From Streptomyces sp. ERV7 (GTDB lineage: Bacteria; Actinomycetota; Actinomycetes; Streptomycetales; Streptomycetaceae), in the NCBI RefSeq assembly GCF_001653515.1, contig NZ_LYOY01000001.1:682001-746000 (forward strand): DNA of 64,000 nt, read 5' to 3'. A program made the translations under genes and the position numbers. This document shows, piece by piece, positions 41,977 through 50,503 of this stretch. Positions within the stretch are counted from its first letter, which is position 1. The number at the start of each line of letters is the position of its first letter. Below the pieces are notes generated by a model. It was not told the DNA's origin. It ran no database searches and saw nothing but the letters and a program-made list of their open reading frames with translations.

Positions 41977-42660
41977 TCAGCCCAGGTCCGGGATGCGCCA
42001 GTCGATCGGCTCGTGGCCCTGCGCCGCGACCGCCTCGTTGATCTGGGTGAAGGGCCGCGAGCCGAAGAACCGCTTGGCCGACAGCGGCGAGGGGTGGGCG
42101 CCCTTCACCACGATGTGCCGCTCCTCGTCGATCAGGGGGAGCTTCTTCTGCGCGTAGTTCCCCCACAGCACGAAGACCGCCGGGTCGGGGCGGGTGGCGA
42201 CCGCGCGGATCACCGCGTCGGTGAACTTCTCCCAGCCCTTGGCCTTGTGCGAGTTGGCCTCGCCCTCGCGGACGGTCAGCACCGCGTTGAGCAGCAGGAC
42301 GCCCTGCTCGGCCCACGGCATCAGATAGCCGTTGTCCGGCACCGGGTGGCCGAGCTCCTCCTTCATCTCCTTGTAGATGTTCCGCAGCGACGGCGGCGTC
42401 TTCACGCCGGGCCGCACCGAGAAGCACAGCCCGTGGCCCTGGCCCGCGCCGTGGTACGGGTCCTGGCCGAGGACCAGGACCTTCACCTTGTCGTAAGGAG
42501 TGGCGTCCAGGGCCGCGAAGACCTCCTCGCGCGGCGGATAGACGGGACCCTTCGCCCGCTCCTCCTCGATGAAGTCGGTGAGCTCCTTGAAGTACGGCTT
42601 CTGGAGCTCCTCGCCGAGGACGCCGCGCCAGGACTCGGGCAGCATGGCGATGTCGGTCAC
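41977..42660 (-). CDS. ung: Uracil-DNA glycosylase, family 1
   Basis: A 227-residue complete enzyme that excises uracil from DNA. The active-site motifs are GQDPYHG near residue 66 (catalytic Asp), LLLNAVLTVREGEANSH, and the DNA-minor-groove loop HPSPLSAKRFFG near residue 190 (His). The GTG at 42660 lies eight bases after GGAGG. A RecA-NDp/PafBC-type promoter sits 57-79 bases upstream, which suggests induction by DNA damage. It converges with the TPR gene that has the same promoter type. Confidence 0.96.
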   Translation of the reverse strand: MTDIAMLPESWRGVLGEELQKPYFKELTDFIEEERAKGPVYPPREEVFAALDATPYDKVKVLVLGQDPYHGAGQGHGLCFSVRPGVKTPPSLRNIYKEMKEELGHPVPDNGYLMPWAEQGVLLLNAVLTVREGEANSHKAKGWEKFTDAVIRAVATRPDPAVFVLWGNYAQKKLPLIDEERHIVVKGAHPSPLSAKRFFGSRPFTQINEAVAAQGHEPIDWRIPDLG

Positions 42661-42716
42661 GTCAACAACCTCCGTGGGACGTTCGGTTCCGCACCCTGCG
42701 GTGCGAGATACCGAAA

Positions 42717-42739
42717 AACCTACCGGCCGCCACTGACAA
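42717..42739 (-). promoter_or_regulatory. RecA-NDp (PafBC-type) DNA-damage promoter of ung
   Basis: On the minus strand TTGTCAGTG-GCGGCCGG-TAGGTT matches TTGTCRGTG-N8-TAnnnT at every defined position. The transcript would start near 42710. Confidence 0.82.
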
Positions 42740-42768
42740 CGCCTCCCACGCCCGTACCGCCGGGCCTC

Positions 42769-44367
42769 CTACCAGCTGGTCTTGCGGTGCAGCTCCCACA
42801 TGCACATGACCGTCTGGGGGTCGATGGCGCGCTCGCCGCCCGCGATGTCGTCGCTGGCCGCGACATAGAGCTTGCCCTGCCACAGCGGCAGCAGCCGGAC
42901 GTCGTCGGAGAGCACGTCCTGGGCCCGCTCGAACTTCTTGCTGACCGCGCCCCGGTCGGAGACCTCCCGGGTCTGCGGGATCAGCTGGTTGACGATCTCC
43001 TTGGGCTCGTACGGGGTGCCGACCGCGTTCTCCTCGCCGACGAAGGGCGCGATGAAGTTGTCCGGGTCCGGGAAGTCGGGGAACCAGCCGCGCCCGAAGA
43101 CGGGGTACTCACCGTCCTGCATCCCCTGGGTGTACGCCTTCCACGGGCGGTTCTGCAGGGTCACCGTGAACAGCCCGGAGGCCTCCAGCTGCCGCTTGAT
43201 CTCGGCGAACTCCAGCGCCGTGGACGAGCCGTACCGGTCGGTGGTGTACCAGAGGGTGAGCGGCACCGGGTCGGTGATCCCGGCCTTGCGCAGGATCGCC
43301 CTGGCCTTGGGGGCGCTGGGGGCGCCGAAGGTGTCGAAGAAGCTCACCGTGTGCCCGGCGACTCCCTTGGGCACCATCGAGTACAGCGGCTCGGCCGTGC
43401 CCTTGTAGACCTTGGCCACCAGCGCGTCCCGGTCGACGAGCTGGGCGACGGCCCGGCGTACGGCCGGGTTGGCGGCGAGCGGGTCCTTGGGGTTGAAGAC
43501 CAGGAAGCGGATCTCGGTACCGACCGTCTCGACCAGCTGGAGCGGCTTGCCCGCGGCCTTCTCGTTCTGGACGTCCACGACCTCGTCGGCGGTCAGTCCC
43601 CGGTAGGTGACGTCGATCTGCTTCTTCTTGAGGGAGTCCACCATGGCGCCGGAGTCCTTGAAGTACCGGATCGAGACGGCGTCATTCTTGAGCTGGGCGA
43701 ACCCCGCGTAGTGCGCGTTCTTCTTCAGCTCGGCCCGGTCGCCCGCGTGGTACGACTCCAGGGCGTACGGGCCGGAGCCGGTGAGGCCGCCGTCGTCGCG
43801 CAGCGCGTTGGCCGGGTAGGACTTGGGGTCCACGATGGACATCGCGGGCGCGCCGAGCACGAAGGGGAAGGTCGCGTCCGGCTTGTTCAGATGGAAGGTG
43901 ACCGTCCGCTCGTTGTCGGCGGTGACCCGGTCGAGGCTGGTGAGCAGGCCCTTGGGGCCCGCCTTCACATTGATCTTCACAATGCGGTCGATCGAGTACT
44001 TCACGGCAGCGGCGTCGATCTTGTCGCCGTTGGAGAACTCCAGGCCCTTGCGCAGAGTGCACTGATACGTACGGCTGCCGGAGCCCTTGAACTGGCAGTT
44101 CTCGGCCGCGTCCGGCTGGGGCGCGTTGCTGCCGGTCGGGAAGGACAGCAGGGTCTGGAAGACGTTGCGGAACAGCTCCCAGGAGCCGTCCCAGGAGGCG
44201 GCCGGATCGAGGGTGCTCGGCTCGCTCACCGTGCCGACCTTGATCGCCTGCTCGGCCTCGGAACCGCTGCCGGAGAGCAGTCCGCAGCCGCTCAGCAGGG
44301 CCAGCGACGACATGGACGCAAGGGCCGCGGTGGTGCGCAGGCATATGGTCCGGTTGAACACGTGCAC
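42769..44367 (-). CDS. Oligopeptide ABC transporter substrate-binding lipoprotein
   Basis: A 532-residue SBP_bac_5 family protein. A lipoprotein signal has its lipobox LLSGCG near residue 28, so it is anchored outside the membrane. Family landmarks are TVSEPSTLDPAAS, then VTADNERTVTFHLNKPDATFPFVLGAP, LTGSGPYALESY and RGWFPDFPDPDNFI. No permease or ATPase gene is adjacent, so its transporter partners lie elsewhere. Loss of neighbouring genes is possible but not shown. Confidence 0.93.
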   Translation of the reverse strand: MHVFNRTICLRTTAALASMSSLALLSGCGLLSGSGSEAEQAIKVGTVSEPSTLDPAASWDGSWELFRNVFQTLLSFPTGSNAPQPDAAENCQFKGSGSRTYQCTLRKGLEFSNGDKIDAAAVKYSIDRIVKINVKAGPKGLLTSLDRVTADNERTVTFHLNKPDATFPFVLGAPAMSIVDPKSYPANALRDDGGLTGSGPYALESYHAGDRAELKKNAHYAGFAQLKNDAVSIRYFKDSGAMVDSLKKKQIDVTYRGLTADEVVDVQNEKAAGKPLQLVETVGTEIRFLVFNPKDPLAANPAVRRAVAQLVDRDALVAKVYKGTAEPLYSMVPKGVAGHTVSFFDTFGAPSAPKARAILRKAGITDPVPLTLWYTTDRYGSSTALEFAEIKRQLEASGLFTVTLQNRPWKAYTQGMQDGEYPVFGRGWFPDFPDPDNFIAPFVGEENAVGTPYEPKEIVNQLIPQTREVSDRGAVSKKFERAQDVLSDDVRLLPLWQGKLYVAASDDIAGGERAIDPQTVMCMWELHRKTSW

Positions 44368-44513
44368 GCTCCTCGTTCAGCCATGGGTCGGCAGACCATA
44401 CCGCAGCGCCCCGCCCGGTCAACTCGGGGACGGGACGGGGCACTTGGGGCATCGAGGGGCAAACCGGAACACTACTCACCGGTATGAAGATCAGCGTACC
44501 CGCTGGGCGGTCA

Positions 44514-44542
44514 AGGCATGCCCGACAAGTCGGTGCATGCCT
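44514..44542. terminator. terminator hairpin downstream of the SDR gene
   Basis: AGGCATGCCCGAC and GTCGGTGCATGCCT pair with one bulge around AA, 41 bases past the stop of the minus-strand SDR gene. Confidence 0.65.
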
Positions 44543-44582
44543 CGACGCCGGTGCGGCCGGCGCATGTGCACGCCTGTCGCGG

Positions 44583-45350
44583 TCAGTGCACTCCCGCGCC
44601 GAGGAAGAGCCCGCCGTCGACCACGAGCGTCTGCCCGGTCACCCAGGCGGACTGCTCGCAGGTGAGGAACGCGACCGCTCCCCCGATGTCCGAGGGCACC
44701 CCGAGGCGCTTGAGGGGGTAGGCCGCGGCGGCCTCCTCCTCGCGGCCCTCGTAGAGCGCCTGGGCGAACTTGGTCTTGATCACCGCGGGGGCGATCGCGT
44801 TGACCCGCACGTCCGGCGCGAACTCGTGCGCCAGCTGGAGGGTCAGATTGACCATGGCCGCCTTGCTCATCCCGTACGCGCCGATGAAGGGCGAGGGGGC
44901 GAGGCCCGCGACGGACGCGATGTTCACGATCGCGCCGCCGTTCTCCTTCTGCCAGGCCTTCCAGGTCTGCTGGGCGAAGCCGAGCGCGGAGATCACATTG
45001 GTCTCGTAGACCTTGCGCGCCACGTTCAGGTCGAGCTCGGCCATCGGCGAGTAGACCGGGTTGGTGCCCGCGTTGTTCACCAGGAAGTCGACCCGGCCGA
45101 AGGCCTCCATGGCGCGCTCCACCGCGACGCCCTGGTGGACCTCGTCGTGGGCCTTGCCGGCGACGCCGATGACCCGGTCCGCGCCGAGCCGCTCGACGGC
45201 CTCCTTGAGGGCGTCCTCATTGCGTCCGGTGATGCAGACGCGGTCGCCGCGGGCGACCAGCGCCTCGGCGACGCCGTAGCCGATGCCCCGGCTGGCGCCG
45301 GTGACCAGGGCGACCCTGCCGGAGGGCTCGGGAAGCTGATTGTCCGTCAT
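44583..45350 (-). CDS. Short-chain dehydrogenase/reductase
   Basis: A 255-residue classical SDR: cofactor loop TGASRGIGYG near residue 17, VNNAGTNP, and the catalytic Ser-Tyr-Lys as ASVAGLAPS...YGMSK, with the normal C-terminal WVTGQTLVVDGG. Arg in TGRNEDAL after strand 2 hints at NADPH. The ATG at 45350 follows GGGAGAG. It lies 17 bases after the FabG-like gene and is surely co-transcribed with it. Together they probably act on hydroxyacyl or related substrates. Confidence 0.92.
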   Translation of the reverse strand: MTDNQLPEPSGRVALVTGASRGIGYGVAEALVARGDRVCITGRNEDALKEAVERLGADRVIGVAGKAHDEVHQGVAVERAMEAFGRVDFLVNNAGTNPVYSPMAELDLNVARKVYETNVISALGFAQQTWKAWQKENGGAIVNIASVAGLAPSPFIGAYGMSKAAMVNLTLQLAHEFAPDVRVNAIAPAVIKTKFAQALYEGREEEAAAAYPLKRLGVPSDIGGAVAFLTCEQSAWVTGQTLVVDGGLFLGAGVH

Positions 45351-45367
45351 GATGTGCTCTCCCGGCT

Positions 45368-46129
45368 TCAGTTGAGGGGTCCGCCGGCCACGTACAGCAC
45401 CTGGCCGGAGACGAAGCCCGCGTCGTCGCCGGTGAAGAAGGCGATGGCGTTGGCGATGTCGTCGGGCCTGCCGACGCGCTGCACGGGGATCTGGGTGGCG
45501 GCCGCGGCCTGGAAGTCCTCGAAGCCCATGCCCACCCGGGCGGCGGTCTGCGCGGTCATCTCGGTGACGATGAAGCCGGGGGCCACGGCGTTGGCGGTGA
45601 CGCCGAACTTGCCGAGCTCGATGGCGAGGGTCTTGGTGAAGCCCTGCAGGCCCGCCTTGACGGCGGAGTAGTTGGCCTGACCGCGGTTGCCGAGCGCGGA
45701 GGACGAGGAGAGCGAGACGATACGGCCCCAAGCGGCGTCCACCATGTGCTTCTGGACGGCCTTGGCCATCAGGAACGCGCCCTTGAGGTGCACGTTCATC
45801 ACCATGTCCCAGTCGGACTCGCTCATCTTGAAGAGCAGGTTGTCGCGCAGCACGCCCGCGTTGTTCACGAGGATGGTGGGCGCCCCGAGCTCGGCGGCGA
45901 CGCGCGCCACGGCGGCCTCCACCTGGGCGCTGTCGGAGACGTCGCAGCCGACGGCGATCGCCTTGCCGCCCGCCGCCGTGATCTTCTCGACGGTGTCCTT
46001 GCAGGCCGCCTCGTCGAGGTCGAGTACGGCGACCGCGCGGCCCTCGGCCGCGAGCCGGACGGCGGTCGCGGCGCCGATGCCCCGGGCCGCCCCGGTCACG
46101 ATGGCTACGCGCTGCTCGGTGGTGGACAT
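45368..46129 (-). CDS. fabG: FabG-type 3-oxoacyl-ACP/acyl-CoA reductase
   Basis: A 253-residue SDR: TGAARGIGAATA, VNNAGVLRDNLLFKM (characteristic of FabG/acetoacetyl-CoA reductases), the catalytic SLSSSSALGNRGQANYSAVKAG and the DFQ-QIPVQRVGRPDDIANAI tail. LDLDEAA after strand 2 suggests NADH preference. The ATG at 46129 follows CGAGGAGAAC. It is the first gene of a two-gene operon; a TetR-type operator-like sequence lies 40 bases upstream. It is probably a paralogue used in lipid or acyl catabolism, since no fatty acid synthase genes are nearby. Confidence 0.9.
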   Translation of the reverse strand: MSTTEQRVAIVTGAARGIGAATAVRLAAEGRAVAVLDLDEAACKDTVEKITAAGGKAIAVGCDVSDSAQVEAAVARVAAELGAPTILVNNAGVLRDNLLFKMSESDWDMVMNVHLKGAFLMAKAVQKHMVDAAWGRIVSLSSSSALGNRGQANYSAVKAGLQGFTKTLAIELGKFGVTANAVAPGFIVTEMTAQTAARVGMGFEDFQAAAATQIPVQRVGRPDDIANAIAFFTGDDAGFVSGQVLYVAGGPLN

Positions 46130-46168
46130 GCTGTTCTCCTCGCCCTGGGGATCCGCGGCTCCTCGTCC

Positions 46169-46184
46169 CTGAGCAACCGCTTAG
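46169..46184. promoter_or_regulatory. TetR-type operator-like palindrome upstream of fabG
   Basis: CTGAGCAACCGCTTAG is an inverted repeat with one mismatch per arm, in the style of TetR operators that control acyl-CoA genes in actinobacteria. The regulator is not in the window. Confidence 0.5.
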
Positions 46185-46277
46185 TAGCTTCAGCAGACGA
46201 GACGCTAGAAGCCCTGGCACCCGGTGTCAACGGCCCACGGATCCCCCGTCGAAGGTCACACCCGCGCGGCCCGCCCC

Positions 46278-46661
46278 TCAGCGGACCAGCAGGTCGAGCA
46301 GCCGCTCGGTCTCGGCCGCCGGATCCGCGGTGAGCCCGGTGTGCACCGGCCCCGGCTGCACCACCGTCGAGCGGGGCGCGATCAGCCAGCGGAAGCGGCG
46401 CCCCGCGTCGTCGCCCGCCGCCTGCCCGGCCGCCTCGCCGCCACCGCAGACCCCCTCGACGGCCCGCAGCGCCGCCCGCACCCCGACGACGTCCGCGTGC
46501 GGGTCGAGCGCCTTCAGCTTGGCCTCGTCCAGATGCGTACGCGCCGCGACGAACGACTTGGCCCGGCAGTACACCAGCACTCCGGCGTTGAAGCACTCGC
46601 CGCGCTCGACGCGCGGCACCACGCGCAGCAGCGCGTACTCGAAGACGTCGCGGTCGCTCAC
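46278..46661 (-). CDS. DUF3037 domain protein
   Basis: A 127-residue DUF3037 protein: VFEYALLRVVPRVERGECFNAGVLVYC at the start is diagnostic. The GTG at 46661 overlaps the stop of the HipA-like gene (GTGA), so the two are translationally coupled. The pair is found together in many bacteria and is thought to form a unit, but its function is unknown. Confidence 0.88.
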   Translation of the reverse strand: MSDRDVFEYALLRVVPRVERGECFNAGVLVYCRAKSFVAARTHLDEAKLKALDPHADVVGVRAALRAVEGVCGGGEAAGQAAGDDAGRRFRWLIAPRSTVVQPGPVHTGLTADPAAETERLLDLLVR

Positions 46662-47527
46662 TTGCCGTCCTTCTCGCCGGGCGCGCCGGCCTTGCTGTCC
46701 TTGGTGGGGTGCGGCCAGGGCTTGAGGTGGTCGGTGAGCCAGCCGGGGGCCTGCGAGGGCACGGCCTTGGCCGGCGCGTCCAGCGTGATCCGCTCGTGGA
46801 TGTCGGCCGCGCGGGCCAGCAGCGGCGCCGCGTACGCCCGGCGCAGCGCGTCCGTCGTGTCGAAGCCGGGCTCGTCCACCAGCCACTCGTCGGGCACCAG
46901 CGCGGTCACCTCCGCCAACAGCTCCTCGGTCACCAACGGCGCCAACTCGGCGGCGGCCGAGGCCACATCGGGCGCGAACGGCGCCAGTGCGTGGTCCGAG
47001 GCGTTGTAGGGCTTGGCGGCCGAGGCCTGCGCGCCCGGCCAGTTGTGGTGCCAGATCATCGTGGCGCCGTGGTCGATGAGCCAGAGATCACCGTGCCACA
47101 CCAGCATGTTAGGGTTCCGCCACGAACGGTCGACGTTGTTGATCAACGCGTCGAACCAGACGACCTTGCCCGCCTCAGCGGAACTCACCTGATAGGCAAG
47201 CGGGTCGAACCCGATCGAACCGGGCAAGTAGTCCATTCCGAGATTCAGCCCGCCGCTCGCCTTCAGCAGCTCCTGCACCTCCTGGTCCGGCTCCGAGAGC
47301 CCGATGACGGGGTCGAGCTGAATGGTGACCAGTTCGGGCACGCGCAGAGCCAGCCGTCGGGCGAGCTCTCCGCAGATCACCTCCGCCACCAGGGTCTTGC
47401 GGCCCTGCCCCGCGCCGGTGAACTTCATGACGTACGTACCGAGATCGTCGGCCTCGACGATCCCCGGGAGCGAGCCGCCCTCACGCAAGGGCGTGACATA
47501 GCGGGTCGCTGTCACTTCATTGAGCAT
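46658..47527 (-). CDS. HipA-like kinase-fold protein
   Basis: A 289-residue HipA-family protein of the short type that partners DUF3037. The N-lobe has YVMKFTGAGQGRKTLVAE (lysine for ATP). The catalytic segment is FDALINNVDRSWRNPNML near residue 125 (Asp and Asn) and the metal-binding segment is LIDHGATMIW. There is no HipB-type antitoxin beside it, so a classical persistence toxin is unlikely. It is divergent from the S9 peptidase gene with 64 bases between starts. Confidence 0.85.
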   Translation of the reverse strand: MLNEVTATRYVTPLREGGSLPGIVEADDLGTYVMKFTGAGQGRKTLVAEVICGELARRLALRVPELVTIQLDPVIGLSEPDQEVQELLKASGGLNLGMDYLPGSIGFDPLAYQVSSAEAGKVVWFDALINNVDRSWRNPNMLVWHGDLWLIDHGATMIWHHNWPGAQASAAKPYNASDHALAPFAPDVASAAAELAPLVTEELLAEVTALVPDEWLVDEPGFDTTDALRRAYAAPLLARAADIHERITLDAPAKAVPSQAPGWLTDHLKPWPHPTKDSKAGAPGEKDGK

Positions 47528-47591
47528 CCGTCCAGGCTACTGGGGCGGATGCGACTGTTCGATCACTCACGCCCCGAAGGGACGCTTCGCC

Positions 47592-49685
47592 ATGCCCACC
47601 GAAGAAAAGACCGCTCAGGCCCCGGCCACCGAGGACCTTCCCCTCCAGTTCGCCCGCACCAGGCGCTTCTCGCTGGGCGCGCCCAGGAACATCACCGTCT
47701 CCCCCGACGGCGACCGGGTGCTGTTCGTCCGTACCGCCGACGGGCGTTCCGCGCTCAGCGCGCTGTGGCTGTTCGAGGACGGGGAGGAGCGTCTCCTCGT
47801 CGACCCGCTCGCACTCGGCGAGCCGGGCGAGGCGCCGCAGGCGGAGCTGATCCGCCGCGAGCGGGCGCGCGAGTCGAGCGGCGGCATCGTCGCCTACGCC
47901 ACCGACGCGGCCGTGCGCACCGTCGTCTTCTCCCTCTCCGGCGCGCTCTGGCTGGCCGGGACGGACGGGAGGGCCCCGCGCCGCCTGCCCACGGCGGGCC
48001 CGGCCGTCGACCCGCGTCTCTCCCCCGACGGCACGCTCGTCTCGTACGTGACCGGGCGCGCCCTGCACGTCGTGCGCGTCGACGGCACGGGCGAGCGGCG
48101 ACTGGCCGCGCCGGAGGGCCCGGAGATCTCCTACGGCCTTGCCGACCACGTCTCGGCCGAGTCCATCGGCCGCGCGCGCAGCTCCTGGTGGGCCCCCGAC
48201 GGCTCCGCGCTCCTGGTCGTCCGCGTGGACGACTCGCCCGTACAGCGGTGGTATCTGAGCGATCCCGCGAACCCGGCGAAGGCCCCGCGCCCGCTGCCCT
48301 ACCCGGCGGCGGGCACGCCCAACGCCGAGGTGTCGCTGGTCGTCGTCCGCGTGGACGGTGAGCGGGTGCCGGTGCGGCTGCCCCGCTCCGCGGACCCCGC
48401 GTCGCACCCGGCGGGCGCCTGGACCGACTCGGCCTTCGAGTACGTGGTGGAGGGCGGCTGGGACGGGGCGGGCGCGTTCGCCACCGTCCAGACCCGCGAC
48501 CAGCGCACCGCGTACCGCCTCGCCATCGACCCGGCTAGCGGCGCCATCGAAGTGACGTGCCGTCATCACGACGACCACTGGCTGGAGTTCACCCCGGGAG
48601 CCACGGCGCTGGCCCGTTCCGGGGGCACGCTGGGAGAAGAGCTCCCGGCCGGTCTCGAAGTGCGCGCGATACTCGGCTCGGCCGGCGGCACGGTCTACTT
48701 CACGGCGAGCGACGAGCCGACCGAGACCCACGTCTGGGCGTACACACCCGGGTCGGGCTGCGCCCGCGTCACCGAGGACCCCGGGGTGCACACGGCCGTC
48801 CTCGGCGGCGGCACCCTCGTCCTCGACAGCCGCACCCTGCACGAGCACACGGTGACGGTCCTGCGCGACGGCGTGCCGACGGGCCGGATCGGCGTGCTGA
48901 CCGAGCGGCCGGTGGTGACACCGAGGCCGGTGTTCCTGTCACTGGGCGAGCGAGAGCTGCGCACCGCGCTCTATCTGCCGTCCTGGCACCGCGAGGGCGC
49001 GGCCCGGCTGCCCGTAGTGATCCACTCCTACGGGGGTCCGGGCATGCAGACCGTCGTACGGGCCAACGCCTGGCACCACGCGGTGAACCAGTGGTTCGCC
49101 GAGCAGGGGTTCGCGGTCCTCTCGATCGACGGACGCGGCACCCCGGGGCGCGGCGAGGCCTGGCGCACCGGCATCCACGGCGACCAGCTCACCCCCGTCC
49201 TGGAGGACCAGGCCGACGCGCTGCGGGCGGCCGCCGAGCGCTACCCCGATCTGGACACGGGACGGGTGGGCATCCGGGGCTGGTCCTTCGGCGGGTATCT
49301 GGCGGCGGCGGCCGTGCTGCACCGCCCCGAGGTGTTCCACGCGGCCGTGGCGGGCGCGGCCCCGACCGATCTCACGCTCTACGACACCCACTGGAAGGAG
49401 CGGTATCTCGGCCACCCGGAGGTGCAGCCGGAGAACTACGAGCGCTGTTCGTTGGTCGCGCACGCCCACAAACTCACCCGGCCGCTGATGCTCGTCCAGG
49501 GGATGGCGGACGACAATGTGGTGCCCGCACACCTGCTGAGGTTCTCGCGGGCACTGCTGGCGGCGGGAAAGCTGCACACCGTGCTTCCCCTGGTGGGCGA
49601 GAGCCACCTGGTGACCAGGGAGGGTGTGGCGGACACCCTGCTGTGGCTGAATCTTGAGTTCCTGAAGAAATCCTTGAACGTCTGA
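47592..49685 (+). CDS. S9-family (dipeptidyl peptidase IV/prolyl oligopeptidase-like) serine peptidase
   Basis: A 697-residue protein without signal peptide. The N-terminal about 420 residues form a beta-propeller (DPPIV N), with ITVSPDGDRVLFVR and RLSPDGTLVSYV blades, and the C-terminal about 250 residues an alpha/beta hydrolase. The triad is Ser in RGWSFGGYLAA near residue 560, Asp in GMADDNV and His in GESHLVT. It removes peptides, often X-Pro dipeptides, in the cytoplasm. The ATG at 47592 starts the conserved region; ribosome-site similarity is weak. Confidence 0.93.
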   Translation: MPTEEKTAQAPATEDLPLQFARTRRFSLGAPRNITVSPDGDRVLFVRTADGRSALSALWLFEDGEERLLVDPLALGEPGEAPQAELIRRERARESSGGIVAYATDAAVRTVVFSLSGALWLAGTDGRAPRRLPTAGPAVDPRLSPDGTLVSYVTGRALHVVRVDGTGERRLAAPEGPEISYGLADHVSAESIGRARSSWWAPDGSALLVVRVDDSPVQRWYLSDPANPAKAPRPLPYPAAGTPNAEVSLVVVRVDGERVPVRLPRSADPASHPAGAWTDSAFEYVVEGGWDGAGAFATVQTRDQRTAYRLAIDPASGAIEVTCRHHDDHWLEFTPGATALARSGGTLGEELPAGLEVRAILGSAGGTVYFTASDEPTETHVWAYTPGSGCARVTEDPGVHTAVLGGGTLVLDSRTLHEHTVTVLRDGVPTGRIGVLTERPVVTPRPVFLSLGERELRTALYLPSWHREGAARLPVVIHSYGGPGMQTVVRANAWHHAVNQWFAEQGFAVLSIDGRGTPGRGEAWRTGIHGDQLTPVLEDQADALRAAAERYPDLDTGRVGIRGWSFGGYLAAAAVLHRPEVFHAAVAGAAPTDLTLYDTHWKERYLGHPEVQPENYERCSLVAHAHKLTRPLMLVQGMADDNVVPAHLLRFSRALLAAGKLHTVLPLVGESHLVTREGVADTLLWLNLEFLKKSLNV

Positions 49686-49752
49686 ACAAGCGGCCGCGCC
49701 GGACCGTACCCCTTGACGCAGTCCCGTGTAGCAAGGTGAAGGGAAAGCCAGT

Positions 49753-49803
49753 ATGAGCACCCAAGCTCTTCCGTCCGAGCCGGGCCCGGCCGCGCCCGCG
49801 CGC
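49753..49803 (+). pseudogene. 5' stub of an unidentified gene
   Basis: GAAGGGAAAGCC precedes an ATG at 49753 and 17 plausible codons (MSTQALPSEPGPAAPAR). The frame then enters the antisense of the MocR gene. It has the look of a genuine gene start cut by a deletion. The identity is unknown because too little remains. Confidence 0.45.
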
Positions 49804-50446
49804 CGCCCGCCAGCGCGCGCTCGACGGCTTCGGGCAGCGGCCCCTCTTCGTCGAGCGCCACCGGGACCGGCCGCAGCCCGAGCGCCGGGACGAGGTCGAG
49901 CAGGGCACCCCAGCCCGGGTCCTCCATGGCGACGGCGTCGCCGGGCCGCAGATGCGCGGCGAGCACCCGCTCGATCGCGTCGAGGGAGCCGGAGAAGACC
50001 CCGACCGGGCCCTGCGGCACTCCGTCGGCGTCCAGCGCCGCGCGCGCGAGCCGCGCCAGCTCCGGGTCCACCGGGTCCTGCCCGTACAGCGTGGGCCGTT
50101 CGGCGTGCTCGCGGGCGGCGGCCGCCAGCGCGTCGCCGAGCGGCGGCAGCAGGGCGGGGTCGGGGTTGCCGTCGGAGAGGTCGCGCACGCCGACGGGCAC
50201 GTCGATGCGCTGGGCGTCCAGGGCGGTGCTGGCCGGGCGCGGACGGACCCGGCTGCCCCGGCGCCCCCCGGTCTCGATGACGCCCCGGTCCCGCAGCAGC
50301 CGGTAGGCGGCCGCGACCGTATTGGGATTCACTCCGAGCTCGGTCGCCAACTCCCGCATCGGCGGCAGCAGTTGCCCCGGCTCCAGCTCCCCCGCGCCCA
50401 CCGCGCGCTCCACATCGGCGGCGATCTCCGATGCGCGCCGCCCCAC
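49797..50446 (-). pseudogene. MocR-type regulator, C-terminus deleted
   Basis: From the GTG at 50446 (GGAGAG upstream) the frame encodes a GntR winged helix (LPPMRELATELGVNPNTVAAAYRLL) and the first about 150 residues of the aminotransferase domain (GVFSGSLDAIERVLAAHLRPGDAVAMEDPGWGALLDLV). After ALAGGARA the family homology stops, before the PLP lysine. The frame then runs antisense through the stub and the S9 gene to 49436. A full MocR has about 440-480 residues, so roughly half is gone. It is divergent from a PNPOx-like gene, the typical MocR/PdxR partner. Confidence 0.78.
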
Positions 50447-50478
50447 GATCCGATACTCTCCTAGCACAAACATAACTA

Positions 50479-50490
50479 TGCACTAGTGCA
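50479..50490. promoter_or_regulatory. operator palindrome between MocR and PNPOx-like genes
   Basis: TGCACTAGTGCA is a perfect 12-base palindrome between the divergent starts, 14 bases before the ATG of the PNPOx-like gene. It is a likely MocR site. Confidence 0.6.
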
Positions 50491-50503
50491 ATGGAGAACG
50501 CAA

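Noticed and set aside
41095..44487. A continuous 1,130-codon open frame on the plus strand
   Set aside because: It runs antisense through ung and the peptide-binding lipoprotein gene, both with strong motifs. The absence of stops is a result of high GC; only its first about 80 codons (lipoprotein) are plausible.
46658..47527. HipA toxin of a classical HipBA module
   Set aside because: There is no HipB-like HTH gene next to it; the partner is DUF3037, and the protein is of the short divergent type.
49436..49796. Coding extension of the MocR frame
   Set aside because: These codons are antisense to the S9 peptidase 3' end and the stub gene and show no similarity to the aminotransferase domain.
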